Positions 37,276-45,845 of a stretch of 64,000 nt of DNA are shown piece after piece (the stretch's first letter is position 1; the number at the start of each line of letters is the position of its first letter). The stretch is taken from positions 1 to 64,000 of the forward strand of contig NZ_JAPCZF010000004.1 of the NCBI RefSeq assembly GCF_025938095.1. The letters are read 5' to 3'. Below the pieces are notes generated by a model. That model worked only from the letters and a program-made list of their open reading frames with translations, was not told the origin of the DNA and searched no databases. This DNA comes from Novosphingobium sp. JCM 18896 (GTDB taxonomy: Bacteria > Pseudomonadota > Alphaproteobacteria > Sphingomonadales > Sphingomonadaceae). The position numbers and the translations under genes are program-made.

Positions 37276-37757
37276 GCGAGGGCCAGGACCCGCTACTGCT
37301 GCGCCGCCTGCTGCGGGCAAAGGATCGCATGGACGCATTGTCGCACGAGGATTGGCCGGTGGCCCGGCTCGCTTCGGTCAGCGGCGTGTCCGAGGCGCAT
37401 TTCGCGCGCTCGTTCCGCCAGGCCTTCGGCGTGCCGCCGCACCGCTACCTGCTGACGCGGCGGATCGAGCGCGCGAAGGCGCTGCTGCGCGATACCGACA
37501 TGGCCGTGACCGCGATCGCCTTCGAGACCGGCTGGAACAGCCTCGGCACCTTCGGTCGCACCTTCCGTGACGTCACCGGCGAGAGTCCGGGCGAATTCCG
37601 CATGCGGGAGGCGGCAATCGCGCAAAGGCTGGGGCAGGTTCCGGCCTGCTATCTCTCGGCCGCGCATCGGCCCGATCTCACAATCGCAGTTTCGGAGAAG
37701 CGCCGGCTCAAGGCCGAGGATAGGAGCGACGGGACACAGGCGATGGAGGTCCCATGA
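37272..37757 (+). CDS. AraC family transcriptional regulator (DNA-binding domain only)
   Basis: A 161-residue protein made of the two HTH motifs of AraC: WPVARLASVSGVSEAHFARS and MAVTAIAFETGWNSLGTFGR, with FRDVTGESPGEFR closing the domain near residue 110. It lacks the usual N-terminal ligand domain, and a 50-residue C-terminal extension follows. Translation starts at a GTG overlapping the preceding stop. It probably regulates its own operon. Confidence 0.9.
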   Translation: MSEGQDPLLLRRLLRAKDRMDALSHEDWPVARLASVSGVSEAHFARSFRQAFGVPPHRYLLTRRIERAKALLRDTDMAVTAIAFETGWNSLGTFGRTFRDVTGESPGEFRMREAAIAQRLGQVPACYLSAAHRPDLTIAVSEKRRLKAEDRSDGTQAMEVP

Positions 37758-38161
37758 GCGAAGCAATCCAGGTTATCGGTCTCTACGTGCGCGATCAGGA
37801 CGAGGCGTACGATTTCTACGTCGGCAAGCTGGGCTTCGCGGTCCACACCGACCAGCGCAACGGCGACTATCGCTGGCTGACGGTCCAGCACCCGCAGCAG
37901 CCCGATTTCCAGCTCGGCCTGTTCCGCCCGCAGGCGCCGATGCACGATCCGGCGACCGCGCAGGCGCTCCATGAACTCGTCGCCAAGGGGGCCATGCCGC
38001 CGCTGGTCATGGCGGTCGACGATTGCCAGGCGACCTACGAGCGGCTGACCGCGGCCGGGGTCGAGTTCACCCAGGAACCGATCGCGCGCTATGGCAACGT
38101 CGATGCCAATTTCCGCGATCCCTCGGGCAACGGCTGGAAGATCATCGAGGCAGGCGCATGA
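37754..38161 (+). CDS. VOC family protein
   Basis: A 135-residue VOC-fold protein: VIGLYVRDQDEAYDFYVGKL at the start and NFRDPSGNGWKIIEAG at the end. It lies between the AraC regulator and the second DUF1801 gene with 4-base overlaps on both sides. Substrate unknown. Together with the AraC gene this suggests response to, or modification of, a small toxic molecule, which is inference. Confidence 0.9.
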   Translation: MSEAIQVIGLYVRDQDEAYDFYVGKLGFAVHTDQRNGDYRWLTVQHPQQPDFQLGLFRPQAPMHDPATAQALHELVAKGAMPPLVMAVDDCQATYERLTAAGVEFTQEPIARYGNVDANFRDPSGNGWKIIEAGA

Positions 38162-38568
38162 GCGAAGACAATCCATCGGCGCGGATCGACGCCAAGCTCG
38201 CAGGTCTGGGAGACTGGCGCGGCGAGGCGCTGGCGCGGATGCGCAAGCTGATCCGCGCGGCCGATCCCGAGGTGGTCGAGACGGTCAAATGGGTGAAGCC
38301 CTCGAACCCTTCGGGCGTGCCCTGCTGGGAGCATGCGGGGATCATCTGCACGGGCGAGGTCTACAAGGCCTACGTCAAGCTGACCTTCGCCCAGGGCGCG
38401 GCGCTCGACGATCCGCAGGGTCTGTTCAACGCTGGCCTCGGCGGCGGCACGCGCCGCGCGATCGACATTCGCGAGGGGGAGGCGGTCGACGCGGGAGCGT
38501 TTCAGGCACTTGTGCGCGAGGCCGTCGCGCTTAACGTCGGCAAGACGAAGAAACCCAAGCGCGGCTAG
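38158..38568 (+). CDS. DUF1801 protein, copy 2
   Basis: A 136-residue DUF1801 protein: MRKLIRAADPEVVETVKWVK, GIICTGEVYKAYVKLTFAQG and RRAIDIREGEAVD. It is diverged from copy 1 but shares the K-W pair and the DIREGE motif. The C-terminus is lysine-rich (GKTKKPKRG). It ends the operon and overlaps the convergent 38565 gene by 4 bases. Confidence 0.88.
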   Translation: MSEDNPSARIDAKLAGLGDWRGEALARMRKLIRAADPEVVETVKWVKPSNPSGVPCWEHAGIICTGEVYKAYVKLTFAQGAALDDPQGLFNAGLGGGTRRAIDIREGEAVDAGAFQALVREAVALNVGKTKKPKRG

Positions 38569-38990
38569 CCGATCGTCGCGGGTTCGGGCTCGATTTCGAT
38601 CGCGGCGGGCTGGGCTTCGGGCCGAGCGCTTGCGGCCGCCGCGTCGCGAGCCTCGGCGGCTTCGTCGAGCGGCGTCGTCCCGGGCCGGATCGCCAGCGCA
38701 GCGGGCTCCGGCACCACTGCGACCGGCTCGGGTTCGGACACGGCTGTGAGCGCGATTTCGCGCTCGATCGTGCGCCGCTTCCAGCTCGGCGTGCGATCGG
38801 CATAGGCGTAGGTCGGAGCGAAAACGGGAATGTCGGGGTTACGGCTCTCGGTGAAGATCGGATCGGGCTCGGCCTGTCGCCACGACGGCTCGGGCAGGGC
38901 CACCATTTCGGGATCGGCGGCGAAGCCCATGATCACGCCGAGCACGGGGCCGCCGACGAGCACGGACAGGATCAGCTTGCGAGCGTGCAT
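38565..38990 (-). CDS. Membrane-anchored protein of unknown function
   Basis: A 141-residue protein with an N-terminal hydrophobic segment (RKLILSVLVGGPVLGVIMGF) that is either an uncleaved anchor or a signal peptide. The rest is Pro/Ala/Glu-rich and probably disordered (EPEPVAVVPEPAALAIRPG). No domain recognised. It is convergent with the DUF1801 operon and divergent from the DUF72 gene. Confidence 0.7.
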   Translation of the reverse strand: MHARKLILSVLVGGPVLGVIMGFAADPEMVALPEPSWRQAEPDPIFTESRNPDIPVFAPTYAYADRTPSWKRRTIEREIALTAVSEPEPVAVVPEPAALAIRPGTTPLDEAAEARDAAAASARPEAQPAAIEIEPEPATIG

Positions 38991-39105
38991 GACACGTCTC
39001 CAAATGGTCCCGCCGGCAAGGGAACGCCGGGCCGCGGCGAGGGGTTCCGGCTTTCCACCGACCATCGATCCCGCCTAGGGTGCGGCCGGTCGAAGGAGGA
39101 CGCGA

Positions 39106-39858
39106 ATGGCGCAGGGCAAGATCCACGTGGGTGTTGGTGGCTGGACCTACGAGCCGTGGCGCGGCGGGGCCTTTTATCCTGAGAAATGGCCCCAGGCGAA
39201 GGAACTCGACTATGCCGGTCAGCACCTGACCGGGATCGAGATCAACGGCACCTTCTATGGCCGGCAGAAGCCCGCGAGCTTCGTCAAGTGGCGCGATGCC
39301 GTTCCCGAGGGCTTCGTCTTCACCGCCAAGGCCAACCGCTTCTGCACCAACCGCAAGGTCCTGGCCGAGGCCGTCGACAGCATCGCCAAGTTCGTCGAGC
39401 AGGGCATCACCGAACTCGGCGCCAAGCTCGGCCCGATCCTCTGGCAACTCGCCGCGACCAAGAAGTTCGATCCCGAGGACATGGCCGCCTTCCTCAAGCT
39501 GCTGCCCGCCGAGCAGGACGGGATCAAGCTGCGCCACGCGATCGAGCCGCGGCACGAGAGCTTCGACGATCCTGCTTTCTTCGCGCTCTGCCGCGAGGCC
39601 GGGGTCGCCGTGGTCTATGCCGAGGCGGAGAAGTACCCGCGCTTCGCCGAACAGACCTCGGACTTCACCTATGCTCGCATCCAGTGCGCGGTGGAGGAGG
39701 AGCCGCTCGGCTATTCCGAGGCCGAACTCGACCGGCTCGCCGATCTGGCGCGCGGCTGGGCCGAGGGCGGGCGCGACGTGTTCCTGTTCTTCATCTCGGG
39801 TGCCAAGGTGCGCAATCCGGCCGCGGCCATGGCGCTGATCGCGCGCTTGGCGTCATGA
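39106..39858 (+). CDS. DUF72 (YecE-like) protein
   Basis: A 250-residue TIM-barrel-like protein: VGVGGWTYEPWRGGAFYPEK, IEINGTFYGRQKPASFVKW, FTAKANRF and GPILWQLAATKKFD are the DUF72 pattern. The activity of this widespread family is unproven. AAGGAGGA precedes the ATG, a very strong ribosome site. It overlaps the following dioxygenase gene by 4 bases, so the two are co-translated. Confidence 0.92.
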   Translation: MAQGKIHVGVGGWTYEPWRGGAFYPEKWPQAKELDYAGQHLTGIEINGTFYGRQKPASFVKWRDAVPEGFVFTAKANRFCTNRKVLAEAVDSIAKFVEQGITELGAKLGPILWQLAATKKFDPEDMAAFLKLLPAEQDGIKLRHAIEPRHESFDDPAFFALCREAGVAVVYAEAEKYPRFAEQTSDFTYARIQCAVEEEPLGYSEAELDRLADLARGWAEGGRDVFLFFISGAKVRNPAAAMALIARLAS

Positions 39859-40577
39859 CCGAAGGCGAGGTGGTCGAGGCAGGGCAGGATGCGCTGGTCG
39901 ATCCGGGCTTCGTGCATCTGCCCGCGCCGGGGCTGCGCGATCGGTTGGGGTGGTCGGCGGCGGACTGGGCGACCTTCGCGCAGTCGTGGGGTCGGCTGGG
40001 CCCCGATCTCTATATGGCCGATGGCGGCCGCTATCGGCGGCGGCGCCATGCAGCCTTTGCCGTTCGCGGCAGCGAGATTTCGCGCAAGCCGCACCAGCCG
40101 CATTTCCAGAGCCGCGACTACAACCCACTGAACGGCGACGTGCAGCGCTGGTTCGATCCGATCGAACTGGAGATCGCCGAGGGCGCCGTTTTCCAGGCGA
40201 TCTTCCGCGACCTCTCGCCGTTGTTCGCGCATCTCGACGGGCGTGGGCCGGAGGCGGACTGGCATTGCGAGGCACATCAGTTCCGCATCGAGACTGCGGC
40301 GGGCGAGATCGGCCGGCCGACGCCGGAGGGGATGCACCGCGACGGGGTCGACTGGGTGCTGGTGCTGCTGGTCGATCGCCACAACGTCGCCGAAGGTACG
40401 ACTGAGATCGGCGATCTGGCGGGGAAGACGCTCGGCCGCTTCACCTTGGCGGCGGCGGGAGATGCGGTCCTGCTCGACGATCGCAAGATCCGGCATGGCG
40501 TCACCCCGATCCGCGCGCTGTCCGACGCAGGACCCGCCTGGCGCGACGTTCTCGTCGTCACCTGGCGCGGCGCGTAA
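39855..40577 (+). CDS. 2OG-Fe dioxygenase (isoleucine 4-hydroxylase-like fold)
   Basis: A 240-residue protein resembling the 2OG-Fe dioxygenase family that includes L-isoleucine 4-hydroxylase. The metal site is visible: HRDG in GMHRDGVDWVLVLLVDRHN and the distal His in DRKIRHGVTPI, with Arg downstream (RDVLVVTWRG). YNPLNGDVQRWFDP and WHCEAHQFRI are further family features. Its substrate may be a free amino acid; this is inferred from fold alone. It is coupled to the DUF72 gene. Confidence 0.85.
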   Translation: MTEGEVVEAGQDALVDPGFVHLPAPGLRDRLGWSAADWATFAQSWGRLGPDLYMADGGRYRRRRHAAFAVRGSEISRKPHQPHFQSRDYNPLNGDVQRWFDPIELEIAEGAVFQAIFRDLSPLFAHLDGRGPEADWHCEAHQFRIETAAGEIGRPTPEGMHRDGVDWVLVLLVDRHNVAEGTTEIGDLAGKTLGRFTLAAAGDAVLLDDRKIRHGVTPIRALSDAGPAWRDVLVVTWRGA

Positions 40578-40649
40578 GGTGCTGGCGATCGCCGCGTTCC
40601 GCCGCGGAGGGCCTTGCCTCGCTCCCGGCCCGGCCGCATAGCGCCGGGC

Positions 40650-40943
40650 ATGGACGAAAGGACCTTGCGGCAGATGAAGATGCTTGGTGGCGATCTCGTG
40701 GCACTCTGGGGCGAAGCGGCCTCGGTGGTCTGGCTGCGCACGCAGCGGATTGCACAGGGCGGGCCCGAGGGCATGGCCGAGGCCAGCCTGATGGTGGCCG
40801 AGAAGATCGCCGCGCAGCAGGACCTGCTCGTCAAGCTGACCACGGGCGAACTCGGCAAGACACCGCTCGCGGTGGCGGCCAACGCCACGCGCTACGTGCT
40901 CAAGGGCGTGCGCGCCAATCGCAAGCGACTGTCGCGCGGCTGA
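40650..40943 (+). CDS. Small helical protein of unknown function
   Basis: A 97-residue protein predicted to be all helical, with a Trp-rich first part (ALWGEAASVVWLR) and a basic C-terminus (VRANRKRLSRG). The layout recalls phasins (granule-associated proteins), but there is no clear phasin motif, so I do not assign it. The start is the ATG at GGGCATGGACG. Confidence 0.7.
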   Translation: MDERTLRQMKMLGGDLVALWGEAASVVWLRTQRIAQGGPEGMAEASLMVAEKIAAQQDLLVKLTTGELGKTPLAVAANATRYVLKGVRANRKRLSRG

Positions 40944-41061
40944 CGCACGCGCTGTTACTTACATCGGGAACCGAACAATCCCCGCATCGAAGCCATTTGC
41001 CTAGCCAGGCTCGGGCCGGCTAGCTTCGGCGCTCTTCGAAGGGGCAGTGCGGGGTAAGCGA

Positions 41062-42618
41062 ATGCGCGTGGGATCGTGGCTGGCGGCGCTGGCCCTGCCG
41101 CTAGCGGGGCTGGCCCCGGCCGAGGCTCATGCCGAGTGGTTGCAGGCATCGAGCGCGCATTTCGTCGTCTACGCCGACGACAGCCAGCGCGACATCCGCA
41201 CCTTCTCGCAGCAGCTCGAACGCTATCATTCGGCCATGGCCTATCTGACCGGCAGTCAGGAGGTGCCGCCGCCGAGCCCGTCGAATCGGGTCACCGTCTT
41301 CATCGTGAAGAACGTGGCCGAAGTGCGCCGGCTTCATGGCGGCGACAACAAGTTCATCGGTGGCTTCTATCGCCCGAGTGCGGGCGCTTCGCTGGCGATC
41401 GTGCCGCGGGTCGCGACGGGAACGACCAATCTGCAGTTTTCGATGATCTCGCTGCTGCACGAGTATGCGCACCATTTCATGATCTCGACGAGCGGGTTTC
41501 CGATGCCGCGCTGGTATTCGGAAGGCGGCGCGGAATTCTTTGCCTCGGCGGGCTTCCCATCCGACGGAGCCGTCGAGATCGGCAAGCCTGCGATGCATCG
41601 CGCGGCCGAGCTGTTGTTGCCGGGCTTCGCGCGTGACGTGAAGGTGTCCGAATTGCTCGATCCGCCGAAAGCGCGGCCGCAGGACCGCGCGCGATACGAT
41701 GCGTTCTACGGCAAGAGCTGGCTACTGTTCCACTATCTGACATTCACCGACAAGCGCGATGGCCAACTCGCCCGCTACCTCAAGGGCATGGAGCAGGGGC
41801 AATCGTCGCGCGACGCCGCGCTGGCTGCCTTCGGCGATCTCGAACAGCTTGAGCGCGATCTCGACGACTACCTGCACACGTCGCGCATGATGAAGTTCAA
41901 GCTTGCGCCGAAAATGCTGACGATAGGCGAAATAGCCGTGCGATCGCTCAGCCCGGGCGAGGCGGCGATGATGCCGATCCGCGTTCGATCGAGCCGCGGT
42001 GTCACCGAAGAGGAGGCAAAGGCGCTCTTGCCCGAGGCGCGGGCGATCGCAGCGCGTTTTCCCGAGGATCCCGTGGTCCTGACCGCTCTGGCCGAAGCCG
42101 AGCACGATGCCGGCAATGACCGCGAGTCGATCGTCGCCGCCGATGCCGCGATCGCCCGGGATCCGGCGCTGACCAACGCCTATGTTCAAAAGGGACTGTC
42201 GTTGTTTCGCCTGGCTGCCGACGCGCCCGATCGCGCCGCCGCCTATGCCAAGGCGCGCGTGGCCTTCGCGACGCTCAATCGGCGCGAGAACGATCATCCG
42301 CTACCGCTGATCTACTACTATCGCAGCTACGTCGAGCAGGGCCTGCCGCCCAACGACCTGGCGATACAGGGGCTGGCGCGCGCTGTGCAAATGGCGCCGT
42401 TCGACCTGGGGCTGCGGATGAGGCTCGGCGTCGCGTTGCTCCAGCGGCACGACGTCGTCCAGGCCAAGCGCGCCATCGGGCCCGTCGCCTACAATCCGCA
42501 TGGCGGCGGTCTGGCGGCCTCGGCGCAGCGCGTGCTGGCGCGGATCGAGGCGGATCCCAAATGGGACGCGCGCGACGTCAATGCCGTGGCTGCCGGCGCG
42601 GAAGACGACGAAGACTAG
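41062..42618 (+). CDS. Exported HExxH metalloprotease-like protein with TPR-like repeats
   Basis: A 518-residue protein with a signal peptide (cleavage after AHA near 24). The N-terminal half has the zinc motif LLHEYAHHF (HExxH near residue 135) followed by WYSEGGAEFFA, with a Glu in the position of the third ligand, as in DUF1570-like peptidases. The C-terminal half has helical pairs resembling TPRs (AREIAARFPEDPVVLTALAE-like). It is predicted to be periplasmic. A GTG 15 bases upstream is the alternative start. Confidence 0.85.
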   Translation: MRVGSWLAALALPLAGLAPAEAHAEWLQASSAHFVVYADDSQRDIRTFSQQLERYHSAMAYLTGSQEVPPPSPSNRVTVFIVKNVAEVRRLHGGDNKFIGGFYRPSAGASLAIVPRVATGTTNLQFSMISLLHEYAHHFMISTSGFPMPRWYSEGGAEFFASAGFPSDGAVEIGKPAMHRAAELLLPGFARDVKVSELLDPPKARPQDRARYDAFYGKSWLLFHYLTFTDKRDGQLARYLKGMEQGQSSRDAALAAFGDLEQLERDLDDYLHTSRMMKFKLAPKMLTIGEIAVRSLSPGEAAMMPIRVRSSRGVTEEEAKALLPEARAIAARFPEDPVVLTALAEAEHDAGNDRESIVAADAAIARDPALTNAYVQKGLSLFRLAADAPDRAAAYAKARVAFATLNRRENDHPLPLIYYYRSYVEQGLPPNDLAIQGLARAVQMAPFDLGLRMRLGVALLQRHDVVQAKRAIGPVAYNPHGGGLAASAQRVLARIEADPKWDARDVNAVAAGAEDDED

Positions 42619-42640
42619 GCTGGCGTCGATCCCCCGCGCC

Positions 42641-42790
42641 TCAGCGCGGCCGCGTGCGCCGGGCGAAGTGCAGCACGAGCGCGACCACCGCAAGCACGAT
42701 CAGCAGGTGGATCAGCGCGCCGGTGATCTTGAACGCGAGCGCACCGAGCAGCCAGAGGACGACGAGAACGACGGCGATGGCACCCCACAT
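42641..42790 (-). CDS. Lmo0937-family small membrane protein
   Basis: A 49-residue protein with two hydrophobic segments: AIAVVLVVLWLLGALAF and GALIHLLIVLAVVALVLHF, ending in ARRTRPR. This is the lmo0937/DUF5670 pattern. It is shorter than the reading frames usually reported and lies inside a longer open frame on the same strand. Function unknown; homologues are often stress-associated. Confidence 0.8.
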   Translation of the reverse strand: MWGAIAVVLVVLWLLGALAFKITGALIHLLIVLAVVALVLHFARRTRPR

Positions 42791-42942
42791 GGGCGGAACT
42801 CCTATCCAGGCGCCGGAAGGCGCGGTTTGGAGGGAAACGTGCGGGCGCGGGCGCTGTTCCGGCAACGGGTTGCGACTCACTGTTGATTGGAACATAATGC
42901 GAACATTCTTGCCGCTTGGGTGGCGTTTGTTCGAGTAGTGCA

Positions 42943-43506
42943 ATGTTGAATGGCAATCCCCTGCACCTGATGGCCAAGCCGCCGGCCGTGCCTTGCGGTC
43001 AGATGGCGCGACTGCCGTGGATGCCGGAGAAGCGCTCCCGCGAGAGACTGCATTGGACCGTCCTGCCTGAACCCGATGCGCAGGAATGGCCGCTCGAAAC
43101 GATCCTTCGGGTGCTTGCGGGGTTCGATGCGGCGCCCTTCGTCCTGGTGTTCGATCGCGCCAAGGGGCGGCGCGGCGGGACCGTCGAAATCGTCTGCCGT
43201 CGCGTACCGCGGCTCGCAAATCTGCTCGTCCGTACGCTTCTCGCGGACTTCGCGAAGGCCGGGATCGAACGCCAGCGCAAGGCCAGGCCGCACGTCACGC
43301 TCGACTATGCCTGGCAGGGCGAGGATTTCGATACGGCCATTCAGCCAATCGTCTGGGAGGTGGACCGGCTGCTGCTGATCGAGAGCGTCAGGGACAAGGG
43401 GCCACATCGGCTGCATGGCGAATGGCCGCTGGTGCCGCGTCAGGGCACGCTGTTCCCCTTGCGCTCGTGCGATCGCGCGGCGGGCGGGCTGGTCGCCGCG
43501 CTCTAG
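42943..43506 (+). CDS. 2'-5' RNA ligase / 2H phosphoesterase family (LigT-like)
   Basis: A 187-residue 2H phosphoesterase: the two catalytic motifs are HWTV (in RLHWTVLPEPDA) and HVTL (in RPHVTLDYAW). The family cleaves or makes 2',5' or cyclic phosphodiester links in RNA and nucleotides. The ATG at 42943 fits; earlier starts add nothing conserved. It is convergent with the DUF3175 gene, overlapping by 4 bases. Confidence 0.9.
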   Translation: MLNGNPLHLMAKPPAVPCGQMARLPWMPEKRSRERLHWTVLPEPDAQEWPLETILRVLAGFDAAPFVLVFDRAKGRRGGTVEIVCRRVPRLANLLVRTLLADFAKAGIERQRKARPHVTLDYAWQGEDFDTAIQPIVWEVDRLLLIESVRDKGPHRLHGEWPLVPRQGTLFPLRSCDRAAGGLVAAL

Positions 43507-43787
43507 ACCTTCTCGGGCTTGCCGAAGGCCTTGCGCAGTTCCTGCTTGGCGCTTTCCAGCACGCGCTTCTGGCCTGGGTCGAGATCCTTGCCCGCGCGGT
43601 TGATGTAGAAGGTCAGCATCGACATGGCCGAGCGCAGCGGCGTCGCGCGGCGGCGGTGGCTGGCTTCCGCGGACTTCTTGAGCGAGGCGGCGATCGACTT
43701 GGGATCGCTGCGTGTGAACACGTCACTTTCGAGGTCGAGCGCATTCGAACTGCGGGTCACGTCCTGCGACCATTTGCTGGTGGCCAT
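43503..43787 (-). CDS. DUF3175 protein
   Basis: A 94-residue protein: KWSQDVTRSSNALDLESDVF, IAASLKKSAEASHRRRATPL and SAMSMLTFYINRAGKDL match DUF3175 as I know it. Highly basic and helical, with no membrane segment. Function unknown. It is divergent from the phosphotransferase gene. Confidence 0.9.
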   Translation of the reverse strand: MATSKWSQDVTRSSNALDLESDVFTRSDPKSIAASLKKSAEASHRRRATPLRSAMSMLTFYINRAGKDLDPGQKRVLESAKQELRKAFGKPEKV

Positions 43788-43944
43788 CGGCCTCTCCTGG
43801 TCCGCCTGGTTGCGCCCCGATGCGGGCTTGCGGATCACCTCGGGCAAACGCGCGTGAACCGCGAAGCGTTCCACACCGGCGTTCCCTGCCGTCGTTCCGC
43901 CGGGACTGGCGCGATGCCTCGCGGCCTGCCAAGTGCCTTGGATC

Positions 43945-45258
43945 ATGACCGAACCCGAGCTCATCGACCTGTTCACCGGCGATCACACCGGCCTGGCCGT
44001 CCCTGCCCATGCCGAAGCGCTTCACGCGGCGGGTGCGGACTTTCTGACGCGTGCCTTCCGCGCTTTCGGCGCAATCGACGGCGACAATGCCGTCGCGCGC
44101 GTCGTCGAGCTCGTGCCCTGCGCGGGCGGCAGTACCGGTGACAAGCTGTTCCTGACGGTCGAATACGCGCGGCCCGAACCGGGCCTCGACACCCGCCTGT
44201 TCGTCAAGTTCTCGCGCGATTTCGTCGACGAGCGGCGCGATCGGCAGCGCTGGGAGATGCAGTCCGAAGTTCCGTTCGAGATGCTGACCCGCCGTCCCGG
44301 CTTCCCGATCCGCGTTCCGCGCGCCTATTTCGCCGACTTCGACGGAAAGACCGGCACCGGCCTGATCGTCACCGAGCGGATCGCATACGGCGAGAATACC
44401 GGGGAGGGCGCGATCGAGCCGCATCGGCGCAAGTGCCTCGATCACCTGACGATGGACGATCCGCTGCCCTACTACCGCGAAGTCGTCACCGCGCTGGCGC
44501 GGCTCTGCGCGGCGCACAAGGCGGGACGGCTGGCCCCCGACATCGATGCGGTCTTTCCGTTCGATCCGGTTACCGGCTCGGCCGATCCGATCCGCTACGA
44601 CGCGGCTGGCCTCCAGGCCGAGCTCGATCACTGCTTCGCCTTCGCCGAACGCGCGCCGCAGCTGCTGCCGCCCGAGGTGCGCAGCGCCGAATTCCACGCC
44701 CAGATGGCGCGCGACGCGCATCGCATCCGCGAGCACGAGGCCGCGCTCCAGCGCTACCTCACGGGCAACCGCGATCTCGTTGCGCTGTGTCACTGGAACG
44801 CGCACATCGACAATTGCTTCTTCTGGCGCGACCAAGCCGGCGATCTCCACACGGGCCTGATCGACTGGGGGCGCGTCGGTCAGATCACTTTCGGCTCGAT
44901 CCTCTGGGGCGGGCTCAGCGCTGCGCATCACGACATCTGGGATCACCACATCGACGAACTGCTCGCGCTGTTCGCCAGCGAGTATCACGCCCACGGCGGG
45001 CCGCTGGTGACCAAGGAGGAAGTCGAATTCCACCTGACCCTGCACATGGCGACGATGGGCGTGTCGCGCGTGCTGGCCTTCCCCGAGGTGATCCTGTTCC
45101 GCCTGCCCGAATGCGTCGAGGCCGAAGGCCCGCAGGATGCGATGTTCCTGCCGGTCGATCCCGCGCGCAATTCGCTGCACATCTACACGGTGTTCCTCAA
45201 GTTCTGGCGCCGCCAGGACTTCGGCGCCGCGCTCGATCGGCTGCTCGCGCGCGGCTAG
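43945..45258 (+). CDS. Aminoglycoside phosphotransferase/choline kinase-like protein with altered catalytic loop
   Basis: A 437-residue protein of the phosphotransferase superfamily, longer than the usual 300-350. The catalytic (Brenner) motif reads LCHWNAHIDNCFFW, where HGDxxxxN is expected: the Asp is replaced by Asn (HWNAHIDN). The metal-binding motif GLIDWGRVG is kept. Substrate unknown. The ATG at 43945 is preferred to a GTG 12 bases upstream. It may be catalytically weakened or belong to a divergent clade. Confidence 0.8.
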   Translation: MTEPELIDLFTGDHTGLAVPAHAEALHAAGADFLTRAFRAFGAIDGDNAVARVVELVPCAGGSTGDKLFLTVEYARPEPGLDTRLFVKFSRDFVDERRDRQRWEMQSEVPFEMLTRRPGFPIRVPRAYFADFDGKTGTGLIVTERIAYGENTGEGAIEPHRRKCLDHLTMDDPLPYYREVVTALARLCAAHKAGRLAPDIDAVFPFDPVTGSADPIRYDAAGLQAELDHCFAFAERAPQLLPPEVRSAEFHAQMARDAHRIREHEAALQRYLTGNRDLVALCHWNAHIDNCFFWRDQAGDLHTGLIDWGRVGQITFGSILWGGLSAAHHDIWDHHIDELLALFASEYHAHGGPLVTKEEVEFHLTLHMATMGVSRVLAFPEVILFRLPECVEAEGPQDAMFLPVDPARNSLHIYTVFLKFWRRQDFGAALDRLLARG

Positions 45259-45686
45259 CCCGCTGGTACCCAGCCCTCGGGCGCGAGCTCGAAGCCGGCG
45301 AAGTCGAAGCCCGGTGAGACCACGCAGCTCACCAGCACCCAGCCGTCGACGGGTGCGGCGGCCTGCCACTGGCCGGGCGGGACCAGTGCCTGCGGTTCCT
45401 CGCCCGCGAGCACGTCGCCGCCCAAGGTGATCTGCCGCACCGGACCGTTCGCGTCGGGCGCGATCGAGAGCGTCAGCGGCCCGCCGGCATGCCACAGCCA
45501 GATCTCGGCGGCATCGACGCGGTGCCAGTGCGAGCGCTCGCCGGCGTCGAGCAGGAAATGGATCGCCGTGGCGCTCGCGCGGGTGCCGGGCGCGGCCTCG
45601 GCACGCCAGGTCTCGCGGTACCAGCCGCCCTCGGGATGGGGTTCGAGCCCCAGTTTCGCGATGATCGCCGCCGCGCTGCCGTCCAT
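45255..45686 (-). CDS. DUF985 cupin
   Basis: A 143-residue RmlC-like cupin: LEPHPEGGWYRETWRA, SATAIHFLLDAGERSHWHRV, AEIWLWHAGGPL and GQWQAA are the DUF985 signature. The histidines in SHWHRV could bind a metal or sugar-type ligand. It overlaps the phosphotransferase by 4 bases at its 3' end. Earlier in-frame starts lack conserved sequence and are rejected. Confidence 0.9.
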   Translation of the reverse strand: MDGSAAAIIAKLGLEPHPEGGWYRETWRAEAAPGTRASATAIHFLLDAGERSHWHRVDAAEIWLWHAGGPLTLSIAPDANGPVRQITLGGDVLAGEEPQALVPPGQWQAAAPVDGWVLVSCVVSPGFDFAGFELAPEGWVPAG

Positions 45687-45845
45687 GCGGCGATAGTGGC
45701 AGCATCGTGCGAAAAGGCCATGGCCCAACGACGAACGATTGGGGCGGCTAACGATCTGGCCCGACCGCGACGGTTCGTCCAAATCGGTCAATTGCCAGCC
45801 CGCCGCCCGGTTCTAGACTGCCCGCAAAATCGGGAGAGTAGAAGC

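Noticed and set aside
38565..38990. TonB-like Pro-rich protein
   Set aside because: It has a membrane anchor and Pro/Glu-rich stretch but no TonB C-terminal domain.
40650..40943. Phasin
   Set aside because: Helical and similar in size, but no phasin motif and no polyhydroxyalkanoate genes nearby.
43723..45705. Minus-strand frame of 660 codons opposite the phosphotransferase
   Set aside because: No domain and shadow composition; the plus strand has the IDWG motif and normal codon use.
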